Origin: Shewanella sp. CG12_big_fil_rev_8_21_14_0_65_47_15
GTDB taxonomy: Bacteria > Pseudomonadota > Gammaproteobacteria > Enterobacterales > Shewanellaceae
Assembly (NCBI RefSeq): GCF_002783505.1
Contig: NZ_PFGL01000063.1
Coordinates: 227,328 to 277,181, forward strand
Length of the DNA: 49,854 bases
Direction: 5' to 3'
The notes beneath the pieces are model-generated. The model searched no databases, was not told the origin of the DNA, and saw only the letters and a list, made by a program, of their open reading frames with translations. Of the stretch, positions 34,398 to 43,020 are shown piece after piece. Numbering within the stretch: position 1 is the first letter of the stretch; the number at the start of each line of letters is the position of its first letter. The translations under genes were made by a program, and so were the position numbers.

Positions 34398-35279
34398 TTA
34401 TATTCTTCGCTCAATAATATAGCGGGCGAAGTCTGCAATTAACTGGCTATTGTATGGCAATTTAGCCAGCGCTGATAGTGCCTCTTGGATCAGTTGCGCT
34501 GCGGTGTCTTTAGCACCTTGTAGTCCAAGCAGTTGCGGAAAAGTACTCTTATTCGATTCTGCGTCCGAGCCCTGGGGCTTGCCGAGTTCTTCCGTGGTGG
34601 CAATAATATCCAGAATATCGTCCTGCACTTGGAAGGCAAGCCCTACCGCATGGGCAAATTCCATCATAGCCTGATATTGATCTTTAGGCGCATTGGCGGC
34701 AATCAAGGCTAACTCAACGGCGCAACTGATAAGTGCACCCGTTTTCATATTGTGTAGCTGAGTTAAGGCCATAAGATCAATTTTTTTATCGGTTGAGGCT
34801 AAGTCTATCGCTTGGCCGCCACACATACCCCGATACCCCGATGCTTTTGCCAATGCCCGGACCATAGCGATATGTTGCTCGTTGCTGATACTCGGAACCG
34901 CTTCAGTAACAATTTCAAAGGCTAAGGTTTGCAGCGCATCCCCGGCAAGAATTGCGGTAGCTTCATCGAAGGCGATATGCACTGTGGGTTGACCGCGGCG
35001 AAGGGCATCATCATCCATGGCGGGTAAATCGTCATGGATTAAGGAATAGGCATGGATGCACTCAATGGCTGCGGCGCAGGCATCTAATTTTTCAAGCTCG
35101 ACCCCAAACATCTGCCCAACACTGTAAACAAGAAAGGGGCGGATCCGTTTACCGCCAAGGAGTGCGCCATGGATCATGGCGGCCTTTAATTGAGGGGCGG
35201 TATCTTCGAGTGTACTAAAACGCTGTTTTAATTGGTTATCAACCCGTAGTTGATATGTTTGTATGGCACTGACTAACAC
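34398..35279 (-). CDS. ispA: Geranylgeranyl/farnesyl diphosphate synthase
   Basis: This 293-residue trans-prenyltransferase makes farnesyl diphosphate from IPP and DMAPP. The first Asp-rich motif is LIHDDLPAMDDD and the second is QVQDDILD, both intact. KRIRPFLVY marks the substrate-binding KxxR region. The start is GTG, two bases after the xseB stop, so translation is probably coupled. It supplies precursors for quinones and undecaprenyl phosphate together with dxs downstream. Confidence 0.96.
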   Translation of the reverse strand: MLVSAIQTYQLRVDNQLKQRFSTLEDTAPQLKAAMIHGALLGGKRIRPFLVYSVGQMFGVELEKLDACAAAIECIHAYSLIHDDLPAMDDDALRRGQPTVHIAFDEATAILAGDALQTLAFEIVTEAVPSISNEQHIAMVRALAKASGYRGMCGGQAIDLASTDKKIDLMALTQLHNMKTGALISCAVELALIAANAPKDQYQAMMEFAHAVGLAFQVQDDILDIIATTEELGKPQGSDAESNKSTFPQLLGLQGAKDTAAQLIQEALSALAKLPYNSQLIADFARYIIERRI

Positions 35280-35281
35280 GC

Positions 35282-35521
35282 TTATTCACCCTCAATGACA
35301 TAGGGGGAGAGGGGCGCATTTTCATCCGGCTTCAGTAAAATGGCCACTTTTTGTTGGGCTTGTTCGAGCTTAGCTTGGCTATTACGCACGAGATTAATAC
35401 CGCGTTCAAATTGTTTTAACGCGTCATCGAGGGAGACGTCGCCCTGTTCTAACTCGGCCACAATGCGTTCGAGTTCAGCTAGGGATTCTTCAAAACTAAG
35501 GTTTTCGGGTTTCTTCGCCAC
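35282..35521 (-). CDS. xseB: Exodeoxyribonuclease VII small subunit
   Basis: A 79-residue helical protein matching XseB (E. coli 80 residues), with LSFEESLAELERIVAELEQG near the N terminus and LERGINLVRNSQAKLEQAQ-like helices after it. It associates with XseA to degrade single-stranded DNA. I use the GTG start at 35521, nine bases after AAAGGA; a longer ORF reaches 35572 but the extra residues do not fit the family. It is first in the xseB-ispA-dxs operon. Confidence 0.93.
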   Translation of the reverse strand: MAKKPENLSFEESLAELERIVAELEQGDVSLDDALKQFERGINLVRNSQAKLEQAQQKVAILLKPDENAPLSPYVIEGE

Positions 35522-35651
35522 GTTAATAATTCCTTTGAAAGAGCGGACACAAGGTATATCAGGGCGGCGCAAGGGTCAAATTCAGACGGCGGATATTTGC
35601 TCAATAGCACGCTTTGTTGCTGAATTTTTTTCAGAAAATATAAATAGTCGC

Positions 35652-35678
35652 TAAACTTGCTTAGTGCTTGTCCGATAA
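35652..35678 (+). promoter_or_regulatory. Candidate sigma-28 (FliA) promoter of pomAB
   Basis: TAAACTTG at 35652-35659, an 11-base spacer and TCCGATAA at 35671-35678 closely match the flagellar sigma-28 consensus TAAAGTTT-N11-GCCGATAA (about 12 of 16 positions). It lies about 150 bases upstream of the stator gene pomA. Confidence 0.6.
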
Positions 35679-35831
35679 CTGACAATAGGATAACCGCGTT
35701 TTAGATGATTTTTGCATAACTGATAAGGCTCACGTAAATACCGCAGTGTTATGTTAACGCAAATAACACGAGTGTAATTTTACTCATAGAGTCAGTATGA
35801 TGTTGTTTATACCCAATATTGAGGAGCCGTT

Positions 35832-36599
35832 GTGGATTTAGCTACATTAATTGGATTAGTGGGAGCCTTTGGTTTTATCCTTTGGGCGATGGCGACCAGC
35901 GGCGGTTTGATGATCTTCATTGACGTGCCTTCGATTTTTATCGTATTTGGTGGTTCTTTCTTCGTTGTGATGATGAAGTTCAATCTCAAACAGTTTTTCG
36001 GTGCGGTTAAAATCGCGATGAAAGCTTTTATGTTTAAGATTGATAAGCCAGATGATCTTATCGAACAATCCGTGACTATGGCCGATGCCGCCCGTAAAGG
36101 CGGTTTTCTCGCGCTAGAAGAAGCGCAAATTACCAATAGTTTTATGCAAAAAGCCGTCGATATGCTGGTTGATGGCCATGACGGCGAAGTGGTGCGAGCC
36201 GCTCTCGAAAAAGACATCGCTTTAACCGAAGAGCGCCACCGTAATGGTATCGCCATTTTCAGAGCTTTTGGGGATGTTGGCCCTGCGATGGGGATGATAG
36301 GTACACTCGTCGGTTTAGTGGCAATGCTATCGAATATGTCTGACCCTAAATCCATTGGCCCTTCGATGGCGGTGGCTCTGTTAACCACGCTATATGGTGC
36401 AGTGGTTGCCAACATGGTGTGTATTCCCATCGCCGATAAACTCACCCTGCGTATGGGCGAAGAAATGCTGAACCGCAATTTGATCATGGATGCGGTGTTG
36501 GCTATTCAAGATGGACAAAACCCACGGGTAATTGAAGGTTTCTTGAAAAACTACCTAGCTGAAAAACAGCGGAAAGTCGATACAACGGACGGAGAGTAG
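35832..36599 (+). CDS. pomA: Flagellar stator protein PomA (MotA family)
   Basis: This 255-residue inner-membrane protein has four transmembrane helices (about 5-25, 30-50, 145-170, 180-205) and a large cytoplasmic loop with charged residues that contact FliG. It matches the PomA/MotA family; in Shewanella PomAB is the sodium-driven stator. The start is GTG with GAGGAG upstream. It is followed by pomB after three bases and preceded by a sigma-28-like promoter, consistent with late flagellar expression. Confidence 0.93.
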   Translation: MDLATLIGLVGAFGFILWAMATSGGLMIFIDVPSIFIVFGGSFFVVMMKFNLKQFFGAVKIAMKAFMFKIDKPDDLIEQSVTMADAARKGGFLALEEAQITNSFMQKAVDMLVDGHDGEVVRAALEKDIALTEERHRNGIAIFRAFGDVGPAMGMIGTLVGLVAMLSNMSDPKSIGPSMAVALLTTLYGAVVANMVCIPIADKLTLRMGEEMLNRNLIMDAVLAIQDGQNPRVIEGFLKNYLAEKQRKVDTTDGE

Positions 36600-36602
36600 C
36601 CG

Positions 36603-37529
36603 ATGGCTAAGGCTAAGTGCAATTGTCCACCGCCGGGAGCCCCGCTCTGGTTGGCAACATTTGCCGACTTAATGTCGCTGTTGATGTGCTTTTTCGTGCT
36701 GCTGCTATCGTTTTCTGAAATGGATGTGATGAAGTTTAAGCAGATCGCAGGCTCGATGAAATATGCGTTTGGGGTACAGAACAAGGTCGAAGTGAAAGAT
36801 ATTCCTAAGGGGACATCGGTAATTGCACTGGAGTTTAGGCCTGGCCGTCCCGATCCCACCCCGATTGAAATTATCAACCAACAAACCAATGAAATGACCG
36901 AGCCTGTCTTGGATTACCAAGCGGGTGAAGACGATAGCGCCGGTGGTGTACAGCAACAGAGTGGCTCCCAAAGGGGAGGCGAGGCGAGTGCTACGGCCCA
37001 GGAAACCGCCGATGCAGTCAAAGCTGAAGCCGCCGCTGCCCAGGATAAGATCAATCAGCAAGTGAAAAAAATGGCCCAGGAGCTTAATAAAGAGATCACC
37101 GATGGTGCGATTGAGATTGAGTCTTTAGGCCAACAGATTATTATCCGGATCCGCGAGAAAGGCTCATTTGCCTCAGGTTCTGGCTTCCTTCAGCCCAAAT
37201 TTAAACCTGTGGTTTATGCCGTGGGTGAGTTGTTAAAAGATGTGCCAGGGATCATTACCGTATCGGGTTACACCGATGATATGCAAATAAGTGATGAGCT
37301 TTATAGCTCTAACTGGGATCTCTCTAGCAAGCGTGCCGTTGCCGTTGCCAGTGTGTTATTGCAGGTCAAAGGTTTTGATCCTAAACGGATGAAAGTGGTA
37401 GGTATGGCATCTAACAACCCCATAGTGCCAAATAATTCAGCGGAGAACCGGGCCCGTAACCGCCGAGTGGAAATTGCTATTGAGCAAGGCAAGGCAAAAG
37501 AATCTCAAGAAATTCAGGTGGATAAATAG
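36603..37529 (+). CDS. pomB: Flagellar stator protein PomB (MotB family)
   Basis: A 308-residue partner of PomA. It has one membrane helix (about 15-38) with the ion-binding Asp22 in FADLMSLLMCFF, then the plug region, a linker rich in Gln and Ala (about 110-165), and an OmpA-like peptidoglycan-binding domain (about 180-300, NRARNRRVEIAI). It anchors the stator to the cell wall. The N terminus has CNCPPPG, as in PomB proteins. A GGAG upstream supports the ATG. A terminator follows. Confidence 0.93.
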   Translation: MAKAKCNCPPPGAPLWLATFADLMSLLMCFFVLLLSFSEMDVMKFKQIAGSMKYAFGVQNKVEVKDIPKGTSVIALEFRPGRPDPTPIEIINQQTNEMTEPVLDYQAGEDDSAGGVQQQSGSQRGGEASATAQETADAVKAEAAAAQDKINQQVKKMAQELNKEITDGAIEIESLGQQIIIRIREKGSFASGSGFLQPKFKPVVYAVGELLKDVPGIITVSGYTDDMQISDELYSSNWDLSSKRAVAVASVLLQVKGFDPKRMKVVGMASNNPIVPNNSAENRARNRRVEIAIEQGKAKESQEIQVDK

Positions 37530-37548
37530 AATTAGTTTCGCCAATATC

Positions 37549-37577
37549 AAGCCGTGATACCTTCGCGGCTTTTTTTT
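37549..37577 (+). terminator. Terminator after pomB
   Basis: AAGCCG / CGGCTT stem with an 11-base loop followed by eight T, 20 bases past the pomB stop. Confidence 0.8.
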
Positions 37578-37666
37578 ACCGTCCTTTGCCTATCCGTTTA
37601 CTTGTGCATAAACGCACACCCTGTGCCGCTTGAGAATGGAAACAGGTGCGCCAATCGCGGTGAGTT

Positions 37667-37675
37667 TGTTATAAT
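37667..37675 (+). promoter_or_regulatory. Extended -10 promoter of thiI
   Basis: TGTTATAAT combines the TGn extension with a perfect TATAAT, 58 bases before the thiI start. No good -35 is seen at 17 bases, which is normal for extended -10 promoters. Confidence 0.5.
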
Positions 37676-37732
37676 CCTCCGATTATTATTTTAACCAATT
37701 TTGCTGTATTCAAAATTGCCCGCGGAAATCCC

Positions 37733-39190
37733 ATGAAGTTTATTGTAAAGCTATACCCAGAAATCATGATGAAGAGCAAACCAGTACGGATGCGCTTCAC
37801 CAAAATGCTCGAAACCAACATCCGTAATGTGCTCAAAAAAGTTGATGAAGATGCCAAAGTGCAGCGTCAATGGGACCGTATTATGGTGATGGTACCTAAG
37901 GATAAACCTGAGTTAGCGCAGGCCTTTGGTGAGCGCTTGGCATGTATCCCTGGTATTGCCCATGTCGTTCAGGTTGATGAGTATAGTTTTACCTCTGTGG
38001 ATGATATTTATCAGCAAGTGCTGCCCGTTTACCGTGAGCAAATTGCCGGTAAAACCTTTTGTGTGCGGGTGAAGCGCACCGGTGACCATGATTTTAACTC
38101 CATCGAAGTTGAACGTTATGTGGGCGGCGGTTTAAATCAATTTACCGATGCATTGGGCGTACGTTTAAAAAATCCTGAAGTGACGGTCAATCTTGAGATT
38201 GAACGCGATAAACTTTACATGGTGACTAAACGCATCGAAGGTTTAGGTGGTTTCCCTATGGCAACCCAAGAAGATGTGTTGTCCTTGATTTCTGGCGGCT
38301 TTGACTCGGGCGTTTCCAGCTATCAATTTATCAAGAAGGGTGCTCGCACCCATTACTGCTTCTTTAATTTAGGCGGCGCGCAGCACGAAATTGGCGTAAA
38401 ACAGGTTGCGTATCATTTGTGGAAAACCTACGGTGAATCCCACAAGGTGAAATTTATTTCTGTGCCCTTCGAACCTGTGGTCGCCGAGATTTTAGAGAAA
38501 ATCGATAATGGTCAAATGGGTGTCGTGCTCAAACGTATGATGATGCGCACCGCGGCGCGCATCGCCGATCGTATGGGCATCCAAGCTTTAGTCACGGGCG
38601 AAAGCCTAGGCCAAGTATCGAGCCAAACCCTAACAAACCTTAATGTGATCGACCGTTGTACCGAACTGCTCATTCTTCGTCCCTTGATTGCTATGGATAA
38701 GCAGGACATTATCAATGAGAGTCGCAGAATTGGTACTGAAGATTTTGCTAAATCCATGCCGGAATACTGCGGCGTGATTTCGCAAAAGCCGACAGTGAAG
38801 GCGGTACTGGCGAAGGTTGAGGCCGAAGAACAGAAATTTTCGGCGGATCTGATCGATCAGATTGTTGCGCAGGCCGTCGTTATCGATATTAGGGAGATTG
38901 CAGAGCAAATGGATACTCGGATAACAGAAACGGAAACCGTGGTTGCCATCGACGATACCAATGAGGTTGTGATTGATATCCGCGCTCCAGAGGAAGAGGA
39001 AAATAAACCGCTTCAAATCGAAGGGGTTGAGATTAAACGCATTCCATTCTTCAAGTTGGCGACTCAGTTTGCCGACCTCGACAAACAGAAAACCTATTTG
39101 CTGTATTGTGAACGTGGGGTGATGAGTAAATTGCAGGCGCTGTATTTAATCGAGCAAGGCTACACTAACGTCAAAGTCTACCGTCCATAG
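37733..39190 (+). CDS. thiI: tRNA 4-thiouridine synthase / thiamine sulphurtransferase
   Basis: The 485-residue product has an N-terminal ferredoxin-like and THUMP region (about 1-165) and a PP-loop adenylation domain with SGGFDS (about 185-190). The C-terminal rhodanese domain has the catalytic cysteine in YCERGVMSK near residue 460. ThiI makes s4U8 in tRNA and supplies sulphur for the thiamine thiazole. Its length matches E. coli ThiI (482), including the rhodanese extension. It is monocistronic, with its own promoter and terminator. Confidence 0.96.
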   Translation: MKFIVKLYPEIMMKSKPVRMRFTKMLETNIRNVLKKVDEDAKVQRQWDRIMVMVPKDKPELAQAFGERLACIPGIAHVVQVDEYSFTSVDDIYQQVLPVYREQIAGKTFCVRVKRTGDHDFNSIEVERYVGGGLNQFTDALGVRLKNPEVTVNLEIERDKLYMVTKRIEGLGGFPMATQEDVLSLISGGFDSGVSSYQFIKKGARTHYCFFNLGGAQHEIGVKQVAYHLWKTYGESHKVKFISVPFEPVVAEILEKIDNGQMGVVLKRMMMRTAARIADRMGIQALVTGESLGQVSSQTLTNLNVIDRCTELLILRPLIAMDKQDIINESRRIGTEDFAKSMPEYCGVISQKPTVKAVLAKVEAEEQKFSADLIDQIVAQAVVIDIREIAEQMDTRITETETVVAIDDTNEVVIDIRAPEEEENKPLQIEGVEIKRIPFFKLATQFADLDKQKTYLLYCERGVMSKLQALYLIEQGYTNVKVYRP

Positions 39191-39245
39191 GTAAAGACCA
39201 CTAATCGCTTGATTGATAAGCGTCTTTGGTGAATGTAAAAACGAA

Positions 39246-39268
39246 AAAGCCGCAATATTTGCGGCTTT
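39246..39268. terminator. Terminator after thiI
   Basis: AAAGCCGCAA / TTGCGGCTTT, a perfect 10-bp stem with loop TAT, lies between the thiI end and a convergent small gene and can serve both. Confidence 0.85.
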
Positions 39269-39306
39269 CTTGTTAAACATGCCCGCCTAGTTGCTACAGG
39301 GTTAGA

Positions 39307-39546
39307 TTATTGCTCTACTTTTACCACTTGCTGGCTTGGAACTTTGCCTTCTTCTGCAATCAGTATGGTCGGAGCTTGTAACTCTTCCTGCTGCATCTTA
39401 TCCATGGCTGCGGTTAAGTCGGCATTGATACTTGCCTGTAAGTCTGTGGTATCGATGACGATTTCGTCAACGAGTACATTGGCATTGACATTAACACTGA
39501 GTGCTGAGACTAACATTAACGCAAATGCAGATTTTAAATTGAACAT
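39307..39546 (-). CDS. Small exported protein of unknown function (79 aa)
   Basis: The product starts with a clear signal peptide (MFNLKSAFALMLVSALSVNV, then NA). A short acidic, helical mature part of about 57 residues follows, with the region ASINADLTAAMDKMQQEELQ. No domain is recognised. It is likely periplasmic. The gene is divergent from the LysR regulator, which might control it; the spacing of about 175 bases is suitable but nothing proves it. Confidence 0.7.
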   Translation of the reverse strand: MFNLKSAFALMLVSALSVNVNANVLVDEIVIDTTDLQASINADLTAAMDKMQQEELQAPTILIAEEGKVPSQQVVKVEQ

Positions 39547-39723
39547 AGTCGCCTCCGGGCTGACAAAATAACGCTGTCAGACATTCCCATTATCGTTGTC
39601 GAGATTGTCCAACCTAGGTGTTTCATTGGCGCAAAATTTAACCAAAAACGCTGGCCTTTACAAACGATTAAATGTAACAATACGGATTAGAAAAACTAAT
39701 TAAAAATTGAGATAGAGATCACT

Positions 39724-40635
39724 ATGTCAAGACGATTACCACCACTTAATGCGGTTAAAGCATTTGAAGCCGCCGCACGGCACTTGAGCTTTACTCGTGC
39801 GGCTGAAGAACTGTTTGTGACTCAGGCTGCAGTGAGCCATCAAATTAAGGCGTTGGAAGACTTTCTCGGATTAAAATTATTTCGCCGAAAAAACCGTTCT
39901 TTGCTGTTGACCGAAGAGGGGCAGAGTTATTTTCTCGATATTAAAGATATCTTCACCCAATTGGCCGACGCCACCGACAGACTTTTAGCCCGCAGTGCCA
40001 TTGGTTCATTGACTGTGAGTATGTCTCCGAGTTTTGCTATCCAGTGGTTGGTGCCACGTTTGGCTAAGTTTAGTGAAAAAAATCCCGATATTGACGTGCG
40101 GATTAAAGCCGTTGATACCGAGGCCAGCTCTTTGACCGATGATGTGGATGTGGCGATTTACTACGGTTTAGGTAATTGGCCAGGCTTACGGGCCGACAAG
40201 CTACGTAATGAAGTGCTTATCCCTGTATGCTCGCCTATGTTACTCAATGGACCTAAGCCGCTTTCAAAGCCGGAAGATTTAAAATATCACACCCTGCTGC
40301 ACGATATGAGCCGCCACGACTGGCAGGCATGGTTTAGGCAATGTGGCATTAACGATATCAATGTGAACCAAGGGCCGATTTTTAGTCATTCCTCCCTCGT
40401 ATTGCAGGCGGCGGCCCATGGCCAAGGCGTGGCGTTAGGGTACAGTGTGCTCGCTCGCCCTGACATCAAAGCGGGGCGACTTGTGTGTCCATTTCAAGAA
40501 GTGTTAGTCAGTAAAGACGCTTACTATCTAGTGTGCCAGCAAAATCATGCGGAGCTGGGAAAGGTCGTCGCATTTCGTGAATGGATGTTAGATATGTTTG
40601 CCGAGGAGTCCCGTAGTGAGTTGTTGCCAGGATAA
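39724..40635 (+). CDS. gcvA: LysR-family transcriptional regulator, GcvA-like
   Basis: This 303-residue regulator has an N-terminal winged helix-turn-helix (about 5-65: FTRAAEELFVTQAAVSHQIKAL, then FLGLKLFRR) and a periplasmic-binding-like effector domain. The MSRRLPPLNAVKAFEAAARH start and RHDWQAWF element are typical of GcvA, the activator of the glycine cleavage operon. No gcv genes are adjacent, so the symbol is by family likeness. Its 3' end overlaps the start of the next gene by 20 bases, suggesting co-transcription. Confidence 0.85.
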   Translation: MSRRLPPLNAVKAFEAAARHLSFTRAAEELFVTQAAVSHQIKALEDFLGLKLFRRKNRSLLLTEEGQSYFLDIKDIFTQLADATDRLLARSAIGSLTVSMSPSFAIQWLVPRLAKFSEKNPDIDVRIKAVDTEASSLTDDVDVAIYYGLGNWPGLRADKLRNEVLIPVCSPMLLNGPKPLSKPEDLKYHTLLHDMSRHDWQAWFRQCGINDINVNQGPIFSHSSLVLQAAAHGQGVALGYSVLARPDIKAGRLVCPFQEVLVSKDAYYLVCQQNHAELGKVVAFREWMLDMFAEESRSELLPG

Positions 40636-41260
40636 TCCCGTATATTTGATTGAAGGCGCGCCAAGTGACACATTGATTTTATTGGCCCATGGCGCTGGGG
40701 CCAACCGGGATTCTGAATTTATGCGCTCGATGGCGTCAGGATTGGTGGCCAAGGGCTACCAAGTCATGCGCTTTAATTTCCCCTATATGCAAGCCAATGC
40801 GGCCGATGGCAAGAGGCGTCCTCCCGATAGGGCGCCTAAACTGCTCGCTTGCTTTGCAGAAATGCTCGAACTAGCACATGCAGAGCCGCAGGTAAAACGC
40901 GTGGTATTGATGGGCAAATCCATGGGCGGTCGTATGGCGGCGCTACTGGCCTGCGACACTCGCCTTGCAAGTCGGATCGACAGGGTGATTTGTTTAGGTT
41001 ATCCCTTTATTCCCCTTAATGGCGGCGAGCCGAGATTGGCACCACTAAATGAATGCCAAGTCCCGGTGCTCGTGTTACAGGGCGAGCGGGATAAGTTTGG
41101 GAATAAAACCCAAATACCCACTTGGCCACTGAACGATACTATCCAGTTCGGCTGGTTACCCGACGGCGATCATAGTTTTGTCCCAAGAAAATCGTCAGGC
41201 ACCACTGAAGCGGCTAACCTTGCACGTGCCATTGGTTTATCTAGCGATTTTATTGGTTAG
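40616..41260 (+). CDS. Alpha/beta hydrolase, YqiA/TEX30-like
   Basis: A 214-residue cytoplasmic hydrolase with AHGAGANRDSEFM near the N terminus, the nucleophile elbow GKSMGG, GERDKFG carrying the acid, and GDHSF carrying the histidine, so the triad looks complete. The family (Abhydrolase_11/TEX30-like) has no agreed substrate. The GTG start at 40616 lies within the last codons of the LysR gene and has GAGGAG about nine bases upstream; a TTG at 40598 is less likely. Confidence 0.8.
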   Translation: MSCCQDNPVYLIEGAPSDTLILLAHGAGANRDSEFMRSMASGLVAKGYQVMRFNFPYMQANAADGKRRPPDRAPKLLACFAEMLELAHAEPQVKRVVLMGKSMGGRMAALLACDTRLASRIDRVICLGYPFIPLNGGEPRLAPLNECQVPVLVLQGERDKFGNKTQIPTWPLNDTIQFGWLPDGDHSFVPRKSSGTTEAANLARAIGLSSDFIG

Positions 41261-41318
41261 CTTAATGTTGAGCGAATGAATGTTGAATGAATTAAGCCCA
41301 TTCCATTTGGAGATTGAA

Positions 41319-41705
41319 ATGCGTAAAGGTCTATTATTACTCGCCGCACTGAGCGGATTTTTAGCCGTCGCCTTAGGGGCTTTTGGTGCCCACGGTTTAA
41401 AGGCGGTCGCACCACCGGATTTAATTGACGTATTTAATCTTGGGGTGCAATACCATTTCTACCATACCTTCGCCTTAATCATGGTTGCTTTCTCGGGCCA
41501 ATGGTTAACCTCACGTTTATTGGATTGGTCGGCCTATTTGTTTATTGCCGGCATAGTGCTGTTTTCTGGCTCGCTATACGGACTGGCATTATTTGGGACT
41601 AAATGGCTTGGCCCTATCACGCCTATGGGCGGCGGTTGCTTCTTACTCGGCTGGTTATTATTTGCCGCTGCGGTATGGCGTCACAAAGTGGTAGACGGCA
41701 AATAG
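41319..41705 (+). CDS. DUF423-family membrane protein
   Basis: A 128-residue inner-membrane protein of four hydrophobic helices with GAFGAHGLK and QYHFYHTFAL, the signatures of DUF423 (YgdD type). Its function is unknown. The ATG at 41319 is preceded by GGAG at suitable distance; an ATG at 41280 would add 13 residues with no ribosome site. It sits between the hydrolase gene and rlmM, as in E. coli, where ygdD, rlmM and gcvA are neighbours. Confidence 0.88.
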   Translation: MRKGLLLLAALSGFLAVALGAFGAHGLKAVAPPDLIDVFNLGVQYHFYHTFALIMVAFSGQWLTSRLLDWSAYLFIAGIVLFSGSLYGLALFGTKWLGPITPMGGGCFLLGWLLFAAAVWRHKVVDGK

Positions 41706-41724
41706 GGCATTTGTAGATTGAAAT

Positions 41725-41733
41725 TGGTATACT
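41725..41733 (+). promoter_or_regulatory. Extended -10 promoter candidate of rlmM
   Basis: TGGTATACT (TGn plus TATACT) lies 56 bases before the rlmM start. No strong -35 is present. Confidence 0.4.
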
Positions 41734-41788
41734 GGCGCCCAAATCGATAGTCAGCCAGTGCTTTGGCTTGGATTTCTCAGGGATCCCC

Positions 41789-42874
41789 ATGAAAAACCTA
41801 TTTTTATTTTGCCGCGCCGGCTTTGAAAAAGAATGTGCAGCAGAAATTCAACAGCGAGCCGGTGAGCTCAATGTCGGTGGCTTCGTTAAGGCCAATAATA
41901 ACGACGCCTATGTCGTATACCAGTGTTTTGAAGAGGGCGCGGCGGATATTTTAGCCAAGCAGCTTCCATTAGATTCATTGATTTTCGCCCGTCAAATGTT
42001 TGCAGCGAGTGAGTTGCTCGCCGATTTGCCTGAAAATGACCGTATCGGCCCAATCGTTGCGGCGCTCAGTGACGTCAGCAAAGCGGGTGAAGTGCGGGTT
42101 GAAACGCCTGACACTAACGAAGCGAAAGAGCTTTCGGCATTTTGCCGTAAGTTTACAGTGCCCCTACGCCAACATTTGAAAAAGTCCGGTAGTTTGCTCG
42201 CCCAGGAAAATCCCAAGCGTCCAATTATCCACGTGTGTTTTGTCGGGCCAGGCCGTGCCTATGTGGGCTATTCCTACAGCAATAACAGTTCACCACATTT
42301 TATGGGGATCCCGCGCCTTAAAATGGCGGCGGATGCACCGAGCCGCTCTAGTTTGAAACTCGATGAAGCCTTCGGCCAGTTTGTGCCTAAGGAAGAACAA
42401 GAAGAGCGTATTCGCAGTGGTATGAATGCCGTGGACTTAGGCGCTTGCCCCGGTGGCTGGACCTACCAACTGGTGCGCCGCGGCATGTTTGTCTCGGCGG
42501 TCGATAATGGCCCCATGGATGAAAAACTGATGGAGACGGGCCAAGTAAAACATTACCGCGAAGACGGTTTTCGTTTCGAGCCCCAGCGCAAGAATATCTA
42601 TTGGTTAGTGTGTGACATGGTTGAAAAGCCTGCGCGCGTAGCCGAACTGATTGAAGCGTGGGCGATTAATGGTTGGTTTAAGGAGGCGATTTTTAACCTT
42701 AAATTACCGATGAAGAGCCGTTATAAAGAAGTCACGGCGATCCTTGAGACCATGCAGACCATTCTAAAGGAAAACGGGATCACTGAGTTTAAGGTGCAGT
42801 GTAAACACCTCTACCATGACAGAGATGAGGTGACAGTGCATTTATGGCTGCGCCCTAATACGGCTTGGAACTGA
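41789..42874 (+). CDS. rlmM: 23S rRNA 2'-O-ribose C2498 methyltransferase
   Basis: This 361-residue enzyme methylates C2498 of 23S rRNA using SAM. The N-terminal THUMP-like part begins MKNLFLFCRAGFEKECAAEI, close to the E. coli start. The Rossmann methyltransferase domain has DLGACPGGWTYQL (SAM binding, about residues 218-230). I chose the ATG at 41789 over an upstream in-frame TTG at 41768 because it aligns with the family. The gcvA-rlmM neighbourhood is conserved in gammaproteobacteria. Confidence 0.95.
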   Translation: MKNLFLFCRAGFEKECAAEIQQRAGELNVGGFVKANNNDAYVVYQCFEEGAADILAKQLPLDSLIFARQMFAASELLADLPENDRIGPIVAALSDVSKAGEVRVETPDTNEAKELSAFCRKFTVPLRQHLKKSGSLLAQENPKRPIIHVCFVGPGRAYVGYSYSNNSSPHFMGIPRLKMAADAPSRSSLKLDEAFGQFVPKEEQEERIRSGMNAVDLGACPGGWTYQLVRRGMFVSAVDNGPMDEKLMETGQVKHYREDGFRFEPQRKNIYWLVCDMVEKPARVAELIEAWAINGWFKEAIFNLKLPMKSRYKEVTAILETMQTILKENGITEFKVQCKHLYHDRDEVTVHLWLRPNTAWN

Positions 42875-42880
42875 TCCTGA

Positions 42881-42922
42881 TTGTAGTATAAGGTGATTGC
42901 TGCTTGTGGTATAAGGCGATGA
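42881..42922 (+). repeat. Imperfect 19-bp direct repeat after rlmM
   Basis: TTGTAGTATAAGGTGATTG and TTGTGGTATAAGGCGATGA (23-bp period, 15 of 19 matching) lie just upstream of the terminator. Confidence 0.6.
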
Positions 42923-42931
42923 TTACTTAAC

Positions 42932-42963
42932 AAAAAGCCCCGAATATTCTTCGGGGCTTTTTT
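42932..42963. terminator. Strong terminator between rlmM and icd
   Basis: AAAAAGCCCCGAA / TTCGGGGCTTTTT, a 13-bp stem with loop TATTC and T run, between convergent genes. Confidence 0.9.
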
Positions 42964-43020
42964 ATTGGGCTACCTTAATGTAAAGCGGTTAGCTTAAGCA
43001 CACTAATATACAGGCGATGA

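Noticed and set aside
35807..36487. 226-residue ORF opposite pomA
   Set aside because: It mirrors pomA codons and is rich in Ile, Ser, Thr and Pro; pomA is clearly the real gene.
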